NCBI GenBank assembly: GCA_910578965.1
Contig: CAJTSP010000004.1
Location: 35,430 to 48,142 of the forward strand
Direction: 5' to 3'
DNA length: 12,713 nt
From: an uncultured Oscillospiraceae bacterium
GTDB taxonomy: Bacteria > Bacillota > Clostridia > Oscillospirales > Ruminococcaceae
Shown: in pieces, positions 1-8,155 of the stretch
How positions within the stretch are numbered: position 1 is the stretch's first letter
How the letters are laid out: each line of letters opens with the position of its first letter
Program-made: the position numbers and the translations under genes
Notes under the pieces: generated by a model
What the model saw: only the letters and a program-made list of their open reading frames with translations
The model's database searches: none
What the model was told of the DNA's origin: nothing

Positions 1-1
1 G

Positions 2-1888
2 ATTAACTCGATCTACACCAACAAAGAGATCTTTTTGCGGGAGCTGATCAGCAACGCCAGCGACGCCATTGACAAGCTGTACTTCCGCAGCCTGACCGAC
101 AGCGCCGTCAAGCTGACCAAGGACGATTTTAAGATCGAGCTTACCGTGGACAAGGCTAACCGCACCCTGACCATTGAGGACAACGGCATCGGCATGACCC
201 GCGAGGAACTGGAGAAAAACCTCGGCACCATCGCCCGCAGCGGCAGCATGGACTTTAAGGCCGAAAACCAGGCTGAGGGCATCGACATCATTGGGCAGTT
301 TGGCGTGGGCTTTTACTCGGCCTTCATGGTGGCCAGCCGGGTAACCGTAACCAGCCGGGCCTTTGGCGAGGAGGAGGCCTTCCAATGGGAGAGCCGAGGA
401 GCGGAGGGCTACACCATTACCCCTGCCGAAAAAGCCGAGGCTGGCACTAAGGTGACTCTGGTGCTGAAAGAGGATACCACCGGCGAAAACGGCGCCGAGG
501 GCGAAAACTACAGCCGATTTTTGGAGGAGTACACCCTTTCTGACATTGTGAAAAAATACAGCGACTATGTGCGCTACCCCATCCGCATGGAGCGCACCAA
601 AAGCCGCCAGAAGCCAAAGCCCGAGGACGCCGGCGAGGACTACACCCCCGAGTACGAAAGCTATACCGAGGTAGAGACGGTTAACAGCATGGTGCCGCTC
701 TGGCGGCGGGATAAAAAAGATGTGACCGCCGAGGAGTACAACGAGTTCTATAAGCAGAAGTTTATGGACTACACCGACCCGGCCCGGGTGATTACCACCC
801 GCACCGAGGGCACGGCCACCTATAACGCCCTGCTGTTCGTGCCCGGCCGCGCTCCCTACGACTACTACACCCGCGAGTACGAAAAGGGCCTGCAGCTCTA
901 TGCCTCGGGCGTATTGATTATGGAAAAATGCGCCGACCTGCTGCCCGACCATTTCAGCTTTATCAAGGGCATTGTAGACAGCCAGGACCTGAGCCTCAAC
1001 ATCAGCCGGGAGATGCTGCAAAAGGACAGCCAGCTACGCCTGATCCGCACAAGCCTTGAAAAGAAGATCAAGAGCGAGCTTTCCGCCATGAAGAACAACG
1101 AGCGGGAAAAATACGAGGAGTTCTTTAAGCATTTTGGCCGGCAGCTCAAATTTGGCTGCTACGAGGGCTACGGCGCGCACAGCGAGCTGCTCAAGGACCT
1201 TTTGCTCTTCTACAGCGCAAAAGAGAAAAAGATGGTGACCCTGGAGGAATACACGGCCGCCATGCCCGAGGAGCAAAAATATATCTACTACGCCAGCGGC
1301 GACTCGGCCGACCGGCTGGCCAAGCTGCCCGCGGCCGAGCTGGTTTTGGACAAGGGCTATGACCTTTTGCTTCTCACCGAGGATGTGGATGAGTTCTGCT
1401 TGCAGATCCTGCGCAAGTACGGCGAAAAAGATAAAGAAAAGGAATTTAAAAATGTAAGCGGCGGCGATTTGGGGCTTGAATCCGAAGAGGAAAAGAAGGC
1501 CGCCGAGGCCGAGAGCGAGGCCGCCAAGCCGCTGTTTGAGGCGATGGAAAAGGCTCTTGAGGGCAAGGTGAAGGCAGTGCGGCTCTCGACCCGGCTCAAG
1601 AGCCACCCGGTCTGCCTCTCGAGCGAGGGACCGCTCTCGATTGAGATGGAAAAGGTGCTGAGCGCCATGCCCAACCCCGACGGCCCGGCCCCCAAGAGCG
1701 AGAAGGTGCTGGAGGTAAACGGCAGCCACCCGGTGTTTGAGGTGCTCAAAGCCGCAAACGAGGCCGGCGACGCCGACAAGCTGAACCGGTACGCCAGCCT
1801 GCTCTACAACCAGGCGCTGCTCATCGAGGGGCTGCCCATCGAGGACCCGGTGGCCTATGCCCAGGCGGTGTGTGAACTGATGAAGTAA
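2..1888 (+). CDS. htpG: Molecular chaperone HtpG (bacterial Hsp90), 5' end cut off
   Basis: Cytosolic ATP-dependent dimeric chaperone of the Hsp90 family. The reading frame is open from base 2, so the true start lies before the window; 628 codons are visible. Counting from the first full codon (Ile), the N-terminal ATPase domain shows the ELISNASDA helix with the ATP-site Asn at residue 18, DNGIGM near 60-65, GTIARSGS and the lid segment IGQFGVGFYSAFMVA, then GTKVTL. The middle domain carries the family's conserved stretch around LLPDHFSFIKGIVDS and LSLNISREMLQ. The C-terminal dimerisation domain is complete, ending at a TAA. With the few missing residues the length matches the usual 620-640. 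Many glutamates and lysines in the charged region before the C-terminal domain (KEKEFKNVSGG onward) are normal for the family. No clear terminator follows directly. Only the partial 5' end limits certainty. Confidence 0.97.
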   Translation: MNSIYTNKEIFLRELISNASDAIDKLYFRSLTDSAVKLTKDDFKIELTVDKANRTLTIEDNGIGMTREELEKNLGTIARSGSMDFKAENQAEGIDIIGQFGVGFYSAFMVASRVTVTSRAFGEEEAFQWESRGAEGYTITPAEKAEAGTKVTLVLKEDTTGENGAEGENYSRFLEEYTLSDIVKKYSDYVRYPIRMERTKSRQKPKPEDAGEDYTPEYESYTEVETVNSMVPLWRRDKKDVTAEEYNEFYKQKFMDYTDPARVITTRTEGTATYNALLFVPGRAPYDYYTREYEKGLQLYASGVLIMEKCADLLPDHFSFIKGIVDSQDLSLNISREMLQKDSQLRLIRTSLEKKIKSELSAMKNNEREKYEEFFKHFGRQLKFGCYEGYGAHSELLKDLLLFYSAKEKKMVTLEEYTAAMPEEQKYIYYASGDSADRLAKLPAAELVLDKGYDLLLLTEDVDEFCLQILRKYGEKDKEKEFKNVSGGDLGLESEEEKKAAEAESEAAKPLFEAMEKALEGKVKAVRLSTRLKSHPVCLSSEGPLSIEMEKVLSAMPNPDGPAPKSEKVLEVNGSHPVFEVLKAANEAGDADKLNRYASLLYNQALLIEGLPIEDPVAYAQAVCELMK

Positions 1889-1976
1889 GGCGGAGGGGTG
1901 CTTTTTCACAGGGGGGGACCGCTATGGCCGGCGCAGGGCGGCGCGCGGCGGCAAAGCAGTTTGCGGCAGGCTGGCA

Positions 1977-2507
1977 GTGGCGCCGGTCCGCGCAGATTAC
2001 CCCGCATGTTTTATGGGAATCAAACAGCCGCAGGGAAACCTTTTGATCGTACCGGAGGTTTTCTCCCAGCGGCGGCGGTATCTACCGATTGGCCATGCTG
2101 ATACCGAGGTTATTTGCAGCAACACAGTGCGGTTTATACCGGATATATCGCTTTGTCATCTGGGCGTTCTTATTTTAAATGTCCGCATGGCGTGGATGCG
2201 GGCGGCTAAAAAGTGTCCAATACCATTTGTTTACAACAACTTCCCGTGGCCGTCCCCCACTGGGCCGCAAAGGGCCGCCATCAAAAAAGCAGCGCAGGCC
2301 GTTTTAGGCGCCCGCACGCTGTGCCCCGACGCCAGCCTTGCCGACCTTTACGACAAGCCGGCCATGCCGCCTGAGCTGCGCAAGGCGCACCAGCAAAACG
2401 ACCGCGCCGTCATGGCCGCCTATGGCTTTGATGTTAAAACCACCACCGAGAGCAGATGCGTGGCAGAATTGATGAAGCTGTACCAAGCCCTGGCACAGGA
2501 AAAATAA
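1977..2507 (+). pseudogene. Decayed C-terminal remnant of an MmeI/YeeA-type DNA methyltransferase
   Basis: The 176-codon frame resembles only the end of large (about 900-residue) class I SAM-dependent DNA methyltransferases of the MmeI type: part of the target-recognition region (NLLIVPEVFSQRRRYLPIG, then the DISLCHLGVLILNVRMAWMR segment) and the helical C-terminal domain (VYNNFPWP, AQAVLGARTLCPDASLADLYD, MPPELRKAHQQNDRAVMAAYGF, AELMKLYQAL). The methylase motifs (SAM site, NPPY) are absent. Between MAWMR and VYNNFPWP, where the family as I recall it has CGRLKS and a YRYS-type stretch, the pieces survive in other frames: CGRLKS at 2197-2214 (frame +1) and SNTI at 2216-2227 (frame +2). This fits two small deletions and one inserted base that happen to restore the frame. 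The frame is also open, without a start or recognisable homology, back to 1890. No ribosome binding site is convincing. The stretch 2090-2200 is visibly richer in A+T than its surroundings. I regard it as a non-functional relic of a restriction-modification or defence locus; a small expressed protein cannot be excluded. Confidence 0.8.
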
Positions 2508-2523
2508 CGCCCCGCACAAAACG

Positions 2524-2562
2524 CCCCCGGCAGCCCATAAAGGGCCGCCGGGGGTTTGCTTT
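2524..2562. terminator. Strong inverted repeat, probably a bidirectional terminator
   Basis: Stem CCCCCGGC (2524-2531) pairs with GCCGGGGG (2547-2554); after one A/C mismatch GCCC (2533-2536) pairs with GGGC (2542-2545), leaving loop ATAAA. On the plus strand it is followed by TTTGCTTT, on the minus strand by CGTTTTG. It sits between the plus-strand htpG/methyltransferase remnant and the end of the minus-strand nup-pdp operon, so it can serve both convergent units. The sequence 2563-2695 between it and the pdp stop codon shows no gene. Confidence 0.8.
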
Positions 2563-2695
2563 ATGCGCACGCCGGACAACGCGGCAAGGCGTTTTCCGGT
2601 TGTTCGCGGCACAGCAGGCAAATAAGCGCCCCTGCACCGCCCGCTTTACCGGCGCCGGGCAAAAACCGGCCTCGGGCGCTTAGCCGGCGGCCGCT

Positions 2696-4018
2696 TCAAA
2701 ACCGTTCAACCCCTTCGGCGGTGACCCGCGCAAGCACGAGCGGCGGCAGCTCGGGGGCCTTGTCGGCAAACCGGATGGCCGAAAGGAACATTTCCTTGGC
2801 CGCGGCAAACCGGGCCTCGTCCTCGGCATAAAAGGTTGCCAGCGGCTCGCCCGCCTGTACCCGGCCGCCCGCCTTTTTGTGCAGAACAATACCGGCGGCA
2901 AAGTCAATGGAGTCCTCTTTTTTAAGCCGGCCCGCGCCCAGGAGCACGCTGGCATTGCCGATCTTTTCGGTGTCGGTGGCATACAAAAATCCGCTTTGGG
3001 GGGCCGGCACCACTTGGCTGTATTTTGCCCTGGCAAAAAGGGCAGGGTCGTCCAACACCGAGGTATCGCCGCCCTGGGCCGCAAACATCTCCTTGAGCTT
3101 CTGGAAAGCCGCGCCACTCTCCACCGCGTGCTCGGCCATGGCACGGCACTGGGCAAGGCTGCCCTTGCCGGCCAGCAGCAGCATGTTGGCGGCCAACTGG
3201 TAGCACACCTCGGTGAGGTCGGCCGGGCCGGAGCCCTTGAGTACTGCGGCCGACTCGGCCACCTCGAGGCTGTTGCCAATGGCAAGGCCCAACGGGGTAT
3301 CCATATCGGTGATGAGGGCAGCTATTTTGCGGCCATGGTGCTGCCCGATAGCCACCATGGCCTGGGCAAGCCGGATGGATTCCTCCAGGGTTTTCATAAA
3401 AGCGCCGTTGCCGGTCTTGACGTCCAGCAGGATGCAGTCTGAACCGGCGGCCAGCTTTTTGCTCATGATCGAGGAGGCAATCAGCGGGATGCAGCCCACC
3501 GTGGCGGTAACGTCCCGCAGGGCATACATCTTTTTGTCGGCCGGGGCAAGGTTGCCGCTCTGCCCGATAACGCTGATGCCGATGCGGTTGACCTGGGCAA
3601 AAAACTCCTCCCGAGCAAGGCTGGTGCGGGTGCCGGGCACCGATTCCATCTTGTCCACCGTGCCGCCGGTGTGCCCCAGGCCCCGGCCGCTCATCTTGGC
3701 AATGCGCACCCCACAGGCCGCCACAATGGGGGTGATGACCAGGGTGGTCTTGTCGCCCACCCCGCCGGTAGAATGCTTATCCACCTTAATCCCTTCGATG
3801 GCCGAGAGATCCACCATATCCCCCGAGCGGGCCATTACCTCGGTAAGCTCGGCAGTTTCGGTATCGGCCATGCCGCGCAGATAGATCGCCATCAGCAAAG
3901 CACTCATCTGGTAGTCCGGCACCTCGCCTGCCACAAACCCGTTTACTGCGAATTCCAGCTCGGCACGGTCCAGTGTCCCGCCGTCCCGTTTTTTGGCAAT
4001 AATATCATACATGCGCAC
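2696..4018 (-). CDS. pdp: Pyrimidine-nucleoside phosphorylase (Pdp; thymidine/uridine phosphorylase)
   Basis: Cytosolic enzyme that splits uridine, thymidine and deoxyuridine with phosphate into the free base and (deoxy)ribose-1-phosphate, feeding pyrimidine salvage and pentose catabolism. The 440-residue protein has the family's usual length. Visible are the phosphate-binding loop KHSTGGVGD (residues 81-89), the thymidine phosphorylase signature SGRGLGHTGGTVDKMES (110-126), SGNLAPADKKMYALRDVTATV, the SSIMSKK and LDVKTGNGAFMK substrate-site segments, and a C-terminal alpha/beta domain ending in AEGVERF. The start is taken as GTG at 4018: an AAAGGAGGT site (4026-4034) lies 8 bases upstream, and the resulting VRMYDIIAKK aligns with the MRMVDIIIKK start of the Bacillus enzyme. 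ATG at 4012 is the alternative but sits 14 bases from the site. It is the last gene of the nucleoside transporter operon, 104 bases after the second permease, so imported nucleosides would be its substrate. The frame extends upstream to 4321 but that part overlaps the permease and is not coding. Confidence 0.95.
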   Translation of the reverse strand: MRMYDIIAKKRDGGTLDRAELEFAVNGFVAGEVPDYQMSALLMAIYLRGMADTETAELTEVMARSGDMVDLSAIEGIKVDKHSTGGVGDKTTLVITPIVAACGVRIAKMSGRGLGHTGGTVDKMESVPGTRTSLAREEFFAQVNRIGISVIGQSGNLAPADKKMYALRDVTATVGCIPLIASSIMSKKLAAGSDCILLDVKTGNGAFMKTLEESIRLAQAMVAIGQHHGRKIAALITDMDTPLGLAIGNSLEVAESAAVLKGSGPADLTEVCYQLAANMLLLAGKGSLAQCRAMAEHAVESGAAFQKLKEMFAAQGGDTSVLDDPALFARAKYSQVVPAPQSGFLYATDTEKIGNASVLLGAGRLKKEDSIDFAAGIVLHKKAGGRVQAGEPLATFYAEDEARFAAAKEMFLSAIRFADKAPELPPLVLARVTAEGVERF

Positions 4019-4056
4019 AGCGCGCACCTCCTTTAAGCGGGCAGATGGCCTGCCCT

Positions 4057-4121
4057 CTGCGGCCGGCGGGCCCAAGCATGCGGCTGCCGGCCAAGCAATG
4101 CCCGGCCCAAAGAGGCCGCAG
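4057..4121. other. GC-rich inverted repeat between nupQ and pdp
   Basis: CTGCGGCC (4057-4064) and its perfect reverse complement GGCCGCAG (4114-4121) enclose a GC-rich stretch that also contains GGGC/GCCC complementary runs. In the minus-strand mRNA this would fold into a long hairpin filling nearly the whole gap between the permease stop (4123) and the pdp ribosome binding site. There is no T-tract, so it does not look like a complete terminator; it may protect an mRNA end or set relative expression. The functional reading is an inference. Confidence 0.35.
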
Positions 4122-4122
4122 G

Positions 4123-5154
4123 TCAGCGGCTCCCCTTGTCGTAGGGGATACCCTCGGCCTTGGGCGCACGGCTCTTTTTGCTGGTAAAGGCCAGCACCAA
4201 CAGGGTGATGATATAGGGCAGCATGCGGTAGACATGCGCGCTGATACCCAGCTCGGCCAGCATAAACACCCCGTCGCCGTTGATGTCGATGCTGGAATAG
4301 GCCGCCGCAATGCACTTGCACAGCCCAAACAGCACCGCCGCGCCTGCAATGTTGAGCGGCTTCCAGTTGCCAAAAATCATCACGGCCAGCGCCAGAAAGC
4401 CGTAGCCGGCCACGTCGCCGTTGGCGGTACAGTTGGCGGTGGTAAGCGCGTACACAAAGCCGCCCATGCCGGCCAGCGCGCCCGAGATGGTGGTGCCGGC
4501 GTACCGCATTTTGTAGACGTTGATGCCCAGCGAATCAGCCGCCTGGGGGTTTTCGCCGCAGGCGCGCAGCCGCAGGCCGAACCGGGTTTTATACAGCAGC
4601 ACCGAGAGCACCACAAACAGCACAAGGCAGATGTAGGTGGCAAGGTAGACCCGGTTGAGGAAGGTATCAAAGAGGAACCCCACCTCGGCGTTGCGGGCAA
4701 GGCCAAAGGTGGTTTTGCGCAGCATAAACCAACTGGCAGCATCCCCCTCGGCCATCTGCAGGGTGTTTTGGTTAGCGAGGATGCGCACCAAAAAGAGCAC
4801 CAGGGCCGGGGCCATGAGGTTGAGGGCGGTGCCGCCGATGGTCTGGTCGGCCTTGAGGTTGACCGACGCAAACGAGAGCAGCAGCGAAAAGACGGCCCCC
4901 AGCACGGCGGCTACCAGCATGGCCAGCAGCATAAAGCCCTGCAGGGCCAGCCAGTTGTTTGCCTCTTTGGCGGCCATAAACCCGCCGGACTGCTGCACCG
5001 TGCGGATAAAATAAACCCCCACAAAGGCGCCAAAGATCATGATGCCCTCCAGCGCCAGGTTGATGATGCCGCTGCGCTCGGCAAAAACGCCGGCCAACGC
5101 CACGATCATGAGGGGCACGGCAAAGATCAGGGTTTGCTGGATCAAAAAGGTCAT
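4123..5154 (-). CDS. nupQ: Nucleoside ABC transporter permease, NupQ/YufQ-like
   Basis: Integral membrane subunit of a BmpA-type (purine/guanosine-like) nucleoside importer. The 343-residue protein is strongly hydrophobic with about eight predicted membrane segments. It begins with the family-typical N-terminus (ALAGVFAERSGIINLALEG, roughly residues 19-37) and has the cytoplasmic coupling loop CGENPQAADSLGI (199-211) that contacts the ATPase. A periplasmic-side insertion lies around residues 125-165. The ATG overlaps the TGA of the preceding permease (ATGA, 5151-5154), and an AAAGGAGGTGA site lies 9 bases upstream inside that gene, so translation is probably coupled. It is followed by pdp. 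The exact substrate cannot be told from sequence; the pairing with pyrimidine-nucleoside phosphorylase suggests that pyrimidine nucleosides are among the cargo. Family placement is secure; the symbol is by analogy to Bacillus. Confidence 0.9.
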   Translation of the reverse strand: MTFLIQQTLIFAVPLMIVALAGVFAERSGIINLALEGIMIFGAFVGVYFIRTVQQSGGFMAAKEANNWLALQGFMLLAMLVAAVLGAVFSLLLSFASVNLKADQTIGGTALNLMAPALVLFLVRILANQNTLQMAEGDAASWFMLRKTTFGLARNAEVGFLFDTFLNRVYLATYICLVLFVVLSVLLYKTRFGLRLRACGENPQAADSLGINVYKMRYAGTTISGALAGMGGFVYALTTANCTANGDVAGYGFLALAVMIFGNWKPLNIAGAAVLFGLCKCIAAAYSSIDINGDGVFMLAELGISAHVYRMLPYIITLLVLAFTSKKSRAPKAEGIPYDKGSR

Positions 5155-6539
5155 GCGTCCTCACCTCCTTTGGGGGCTGCGGCGGGCTCAGCGTCGGCCG
5201 TCGGGGCTGCGCCGGCGGCGGGCGTGGGAGCGGCTGTATCCGCCGCCGGGACCGGCTCCAGGGCCGCGTCTGCCGCGGCAGTGTCCGTCTCCGGCGCAGC
5301 GCCGGCCGCGGGCCCGTCACTGGCCGGTGCGGCGTGCTTTTTGCGGCCGCCCAGCCAGAGCTTGATGAGCAGCGAGAAGGCGCTGAGGTAAACGATGACC
5401 GAGATGATGACGTCGGTAATAAACTCGTTGTAGGCGGTGAGGTTGGTCATCTGCAAACCGATGATGTTGAGCATGGACATAAAGCAGCCGGTAAAGATGA
5501 CCCCGATGGGGTTATTGGCGGCCAGCAGGGCCACCGGGATGCCGTTGAAGCCGGCGGCCGGCAGGCTCTGGTAGGTGGACCAGAAGAACTCGGTATTGCC
5601 GGCCAGATAGTAAAGCGCGGCCGCCGCGCCCGAGAGCGAGCCGGCGATGGCCATGGACAGCACGATGTTGCGCTTATCGTTGATGCCGGCATACCGGGCG
5701 GCGTGGCGGTTGCTGCCGCAGGCCTTGAGCTCGTAGCCCAAGGTGGTTTTGGTCATAAGCACATACACCCCGGCCGCCAGCAGGATGGCGATGAGGATGC
5801 CGCCATTGACCTGCGAGCCGGGAAAGAGCTTGTCCAGCCCCAATTTTGCGGTTTGCACCCCCGCGCCGTCGGCGTAGGTCCAGCCGCCGTCCGCCATTAC
5901 CTTGCCGTAGGCGGTTTTGTAGATGTAGCCGGTTTTGGTGTTTTCCACCGTGTTACAGAAGCTGCTGCCGTCAAACAGCCAGGTAACCAGATTGGCGGCG
6001 ATCCAGTTGGTCATGATGCAGGCCAGCACTTCGTTGATGTTGAGGAAGGCCTTGACAAGCCCCGGGATGCAGCCCCAGAGCGCGCCGGCCAGCATGCCGC
6101 CCAAAAAAGCCAGCAGCCAGATGACAAACTTGGGCATCGAGCCGGCCGGGATGGACAGGGCGATGACAAGGGTGGCGGCGGTGCCCATGAGGTACTGCCC
6201 CGGCGCGCCGATGTTGAACAGGCCGGTTTTGAAGGCCACCGACACCGAAAGCCCGGTGAGGATGAGCGGGGTGGCCCTAAAGAGCATGTTGCCGATGCTG
6301 GCCGGGTTAAAGCCCCAGGTAAGCTGGCCGGCGGCGCTGCGCCCGGTGCTGAACAGCCCGCCAAAGATGAGGCGGATGCCCTCCCAGGCGCCGGACGCGC
6401 CCAGGGTGGCGGGGTTGCCCAGCCCCACCAGCAGCACCACGATACTGCCCACCCCAAGGCCGATGAGGATCGAGACGAGGGAGGCAAGCACGGTTTTTGC
6501 GCCGTCCTTTTGCAGCAAACGGTCCCACTGTTCTTTCAT
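5151..6539 (-). CDS. nupP: Nucleoside ABC transporter permease, NupP/YufP-like, with long Ala/Pro-rich tail
   Basis: First membrane subunit of the nucleoside importer, 462 residues. The N-terminal membrane segment starts near residue 17; the family motif FNIGAPGQYLMG lies at 108-119, and the cytoplasmic coupling loop CGSNRHAARYAGI at 274-286. An extracytoplasmic loop of about 55 residues (roughly 190-247, SSFCNTVENTKTGYIYKTAYG and onward) precedes the later membrane segments. The conserved part ends at about residue 396 (LLIKLWLGGRKKH). Beyond it are 66 residues made of about 40 per cent alanine plus Pro, Thr, Asp and Glu, which the Bacillus protein is not known to have; the basic RKKH just after the last membrane segment suggests the tail is cytoplasmic. 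The ATG overlaps the stop of the ATPase gene (ATGA); the ribosome binding site AAAGGGGGGTGA (6546-6557) lies within that gene. Its own 3' end carries the site for nupQ. Confidence 0.9.
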   Translation of the reverse strand: MKEQWDRLLQKDGAKTVLASLVSILIGLGVGSIVVLLVGLGNPATLGASGAWEGIRLIFGGLFSTGRSAAGQLTWGFNPASIGNMLFRATPLILTGLSVSVAFKTGLFNIGAPGQYLMGTAATLVIALSIPAGSMPKFVIWLLAFLGGMLAGALWGCIPGLVKAFLNINEVLACIMTNWIAANLVTWLFDGSSFCNTVENTKTGYIYKTAYGKVMADGGWTYADGAGVQTAKLGLDKLFPGSQVNGGILIAILLAAGVYVLMTKTTLGYELKACGSNRHAARYAGINDKRNIVLSMAIAGSLSGAAAALYYLAGNTEFFWSTYQSLPAAGFNGIPVALLAANNPIGVIFTGCFMSMLNIIGLQMTNLTAYNEFITDVIISVIVYLSAFSLLIKLWLGGRKKHAAPASDGPAAGAAPETDTAAADAALEPVPAADTAAPTPAAGAAPTADAEPAAAPKGGEDA

Positions 6540-8089
6540 GCCCCGTCACCCCCCTTTGCCGCGGCCGCGCCGCTGCGCCGCGCGCCCGCCATATAAAGGC
6601 CCAGCTCCTGCACGGTAGTTTCCTGCGGCATCAGCTCGCCCACGATCTCGCCCTCGTACATCACAAGGATGCGGTCCGAAAGGCTCATGACCTCGTCCAG
6701 CTCGAGGCTGACCAGCAGCACCGCCTTGCCGGCGTCCCGCTCGGCCACCAGCTGACTGTGGATGTACTCGATGGCCCCCACGTCCAGCCCGCGGGTGGGC
6801 TGCACCGCCACGATCAGCGGCTTGTTGCGGTCCACCTCCCGGGCGATGATCGCCTTTTGCTGGTTGCCGCCGGACATGCTGCGGGCAACCGTAAGCGGGC
6901 CCTGGCCGCTGCGCACGTCGTACTGGCCGATCAGCTTTTCGGCGTAGGCGCGCACCGCGCCCTGGTCCACAAAGCCGTAATGCGCAAAGCGCGGCTCTTT
7001 ATAGGTTTCCAGCACCATGTTCTGCTCCAGGGTAAAATCCAGCACCAGGCCGTGCTTGTGCCGGTCCTCGGGGATATGGCTGAGGGATTCGCCCCGCTGG
7101 CGGATGGAGGCGTGGGAGATGTCCTTTCCGCAGAGGGTAACGCTGCCGCCGCTGGATTTTTCAAGGCCGGTAAGCCCGTGGATGAACTCGGTCTGGCCGT
7201 TGCCGTCGATGCCGGCGATGCAGACGATCTCGCCGGCCCGCACCTCCAGGCTTACCCCGCGCACCGCGTCCGCCTTGTGGCCCTTGCGGGGCACGGTAAA
7301 ATCCTTTACGCTTAAAACCACCCCGCCGGGCTTTGCGGGGGTTTTGCTTACCTCCAGCTGCACCGGGCGGCCCACCATCATGTTGGAGAGGGCCTGCTTG
7401 TCGGTGTCGGCGGTGTTGACCGTGCCGATGTACCTGCCCTTGCGCAGCACGGTGACCCGGTCGGCCACCGCCATGATCTCGTTGAGCTTGTGCGAGATAA
7501 AAAGGATGCTTTTGCCCTCGCTGGCAAACTCCTTCATGGTGGCCATCAGCTCGTCGATCTCCTGGGGGGTGAGCACGGCGGTTGGCTCGTCAAAGATCAG
7601 AATCTCGTTGTCACGGTAGAGCATCTTAAGGATTTCCACCCGCTGCTGCATGCCCACCGTAATGTCCTCGACCTTGGCATCCAGGTCCACCCTGAGGCCG
7701 TACCGCTCACTGAGCGCCTGTACCTTGGCCCGGGCCTCCTTTTTTTGCAAAAAGCCCATGCGGGTGGTTTCGGCCCCTAAGATGATGTTGTCCAGCACGG
7801 TAAACACGTCCACCAGCTTAAAGTGCTGGTGCACCATGCCGATGCCCAGGGCCGTGGCGTCGTTGGGGTTGTTGATCTGCACCCGCTCGCCGTTTTTGCG
7901 GATTTCGCCCTTTTCGGGCTGGTACAGGCCAAACAAGACGCTCATCAGGGTCGATTTGCCGGCGCCGTTTTCGCCCAGCAGGGCGTGGATCTCCCCCCGC
8001 CGCAACTGCAGGGTAATATCGTCGTTGGCAACGATACCGGGAAACTCCTTGGTAATGTGCAGCATCTCGATGATATTTTCGCTCTGCAT
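6536..8089 (-). CDS. nupO: Nucleoside ABC transporter ATP-binding protein, NupO/YufO-like (double ATPase)
   Basis: Energy-coupling subunit of the nucleoside importer; 517 residues with two ABC domains in tandem, as in the RbsA/MglA and BmpA-associated ATPases. Domain 1: Walker A GENGAGKST (39-47), Q-loop glutamine at 88, signature-like ITVGMQQRVEIL (143-154), Walker B ILIFDEPT (163-170), H-loop FISH (197-200). Domain 2: degenerate Walker A GIDGNGQTE (293-301), canonical signature MSGGNQQK (405-412) and atypical Walker B VAVQPTRGLD (427-436). This asymmetry is typical of the family. The start is ATG 8089, with AAAGGAGGTG (8101-8110) upstream at a rather long 13-base spacing; the upstream extension of the frame to 8212 crosses the promoter and is not coding. 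It heads the operon. The short Ala-rich end AAAAKGGDGA overlaps the permease start. Confidence 0.94.
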   Translation of the reverse strand: MQSENIIEMLHITKEFPGIVANDDITLQLRRGEIHALLGENGAGKSTLMSVLFGLYQPEKGEIRKNGERVQINNPNDATALGIGMVHQHFKLVDVFTVLDNIILGAETTRMGFLQKKEARAKVQALSERYGLRVDLDAKVEDITVGMQQRVEILKMLYRDNEILIFDEPTAVLTPQEIDELMATMKEFASEGKSILFISHKLNEIMAVADRVTVLRKGRYIGTVNTADTDKQALSNMMVGRPVQLEVSKTPAKPGGVVLSVKDFTVPRKGHKADAVRGVSLEVRAGEIVCIAGIDGNGQTEFIHGLTGLEKSSGGSVTLCGKDISHASIRQRGESLSHIPEDRHKHGLVLDFTLEQNMVLETYKEPRFAHYGFVDQGAVRAYAEKLIGQYDVRSGQGPLTVARSMSGGNQQKAIIAREVDRNKPLIVAVQPTRGLDVGAIEYIHSQLVAERDAGKAVLLVSLELDEVMSLSDRILVMYEGEIVGELMPQETTVQELGLYMAGARRSGAAAAKGGDGA

Positions 8090-8155
8090 AGCCGTCTGCC
8101 CACCTCCTTTATCAGGCCATTTTGCCTGGTTGCCTTGCACGGTTTGTATAATTTT

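Noticed and set aside
1898..2101. Small plus-strand frame directly after htpG
   Set aside because: No ribosome binding site or homology; overlaps the methyltransferase remnant in another frame.
2556..2831. Small plus-strand frames between the terminator and pdp
   Set aside because: They cross the end of pdp, start within a terminator hairpin and have Arg/Pro/Ala-rich translations typical of chance frames.
4019..4321. N-terminal extension of the pdp frame
   Set aside because: It overlaps the permease gene and lacks homology; the AAAGGAGGT site and family alignment fix the start at 4018.
4045..5391. Plus-strand open frame of 448 codons
   Set aside because: Antisense to the permease genes and rich in His, Gln and Gly with no recognisable motif; the minus-strand frames carry clear family motifs.
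5334..6596. Plus-strand open frame of 420 codons
   Set aside because: Antisense shadow of the nupP-like gene with compositionally odd translation.
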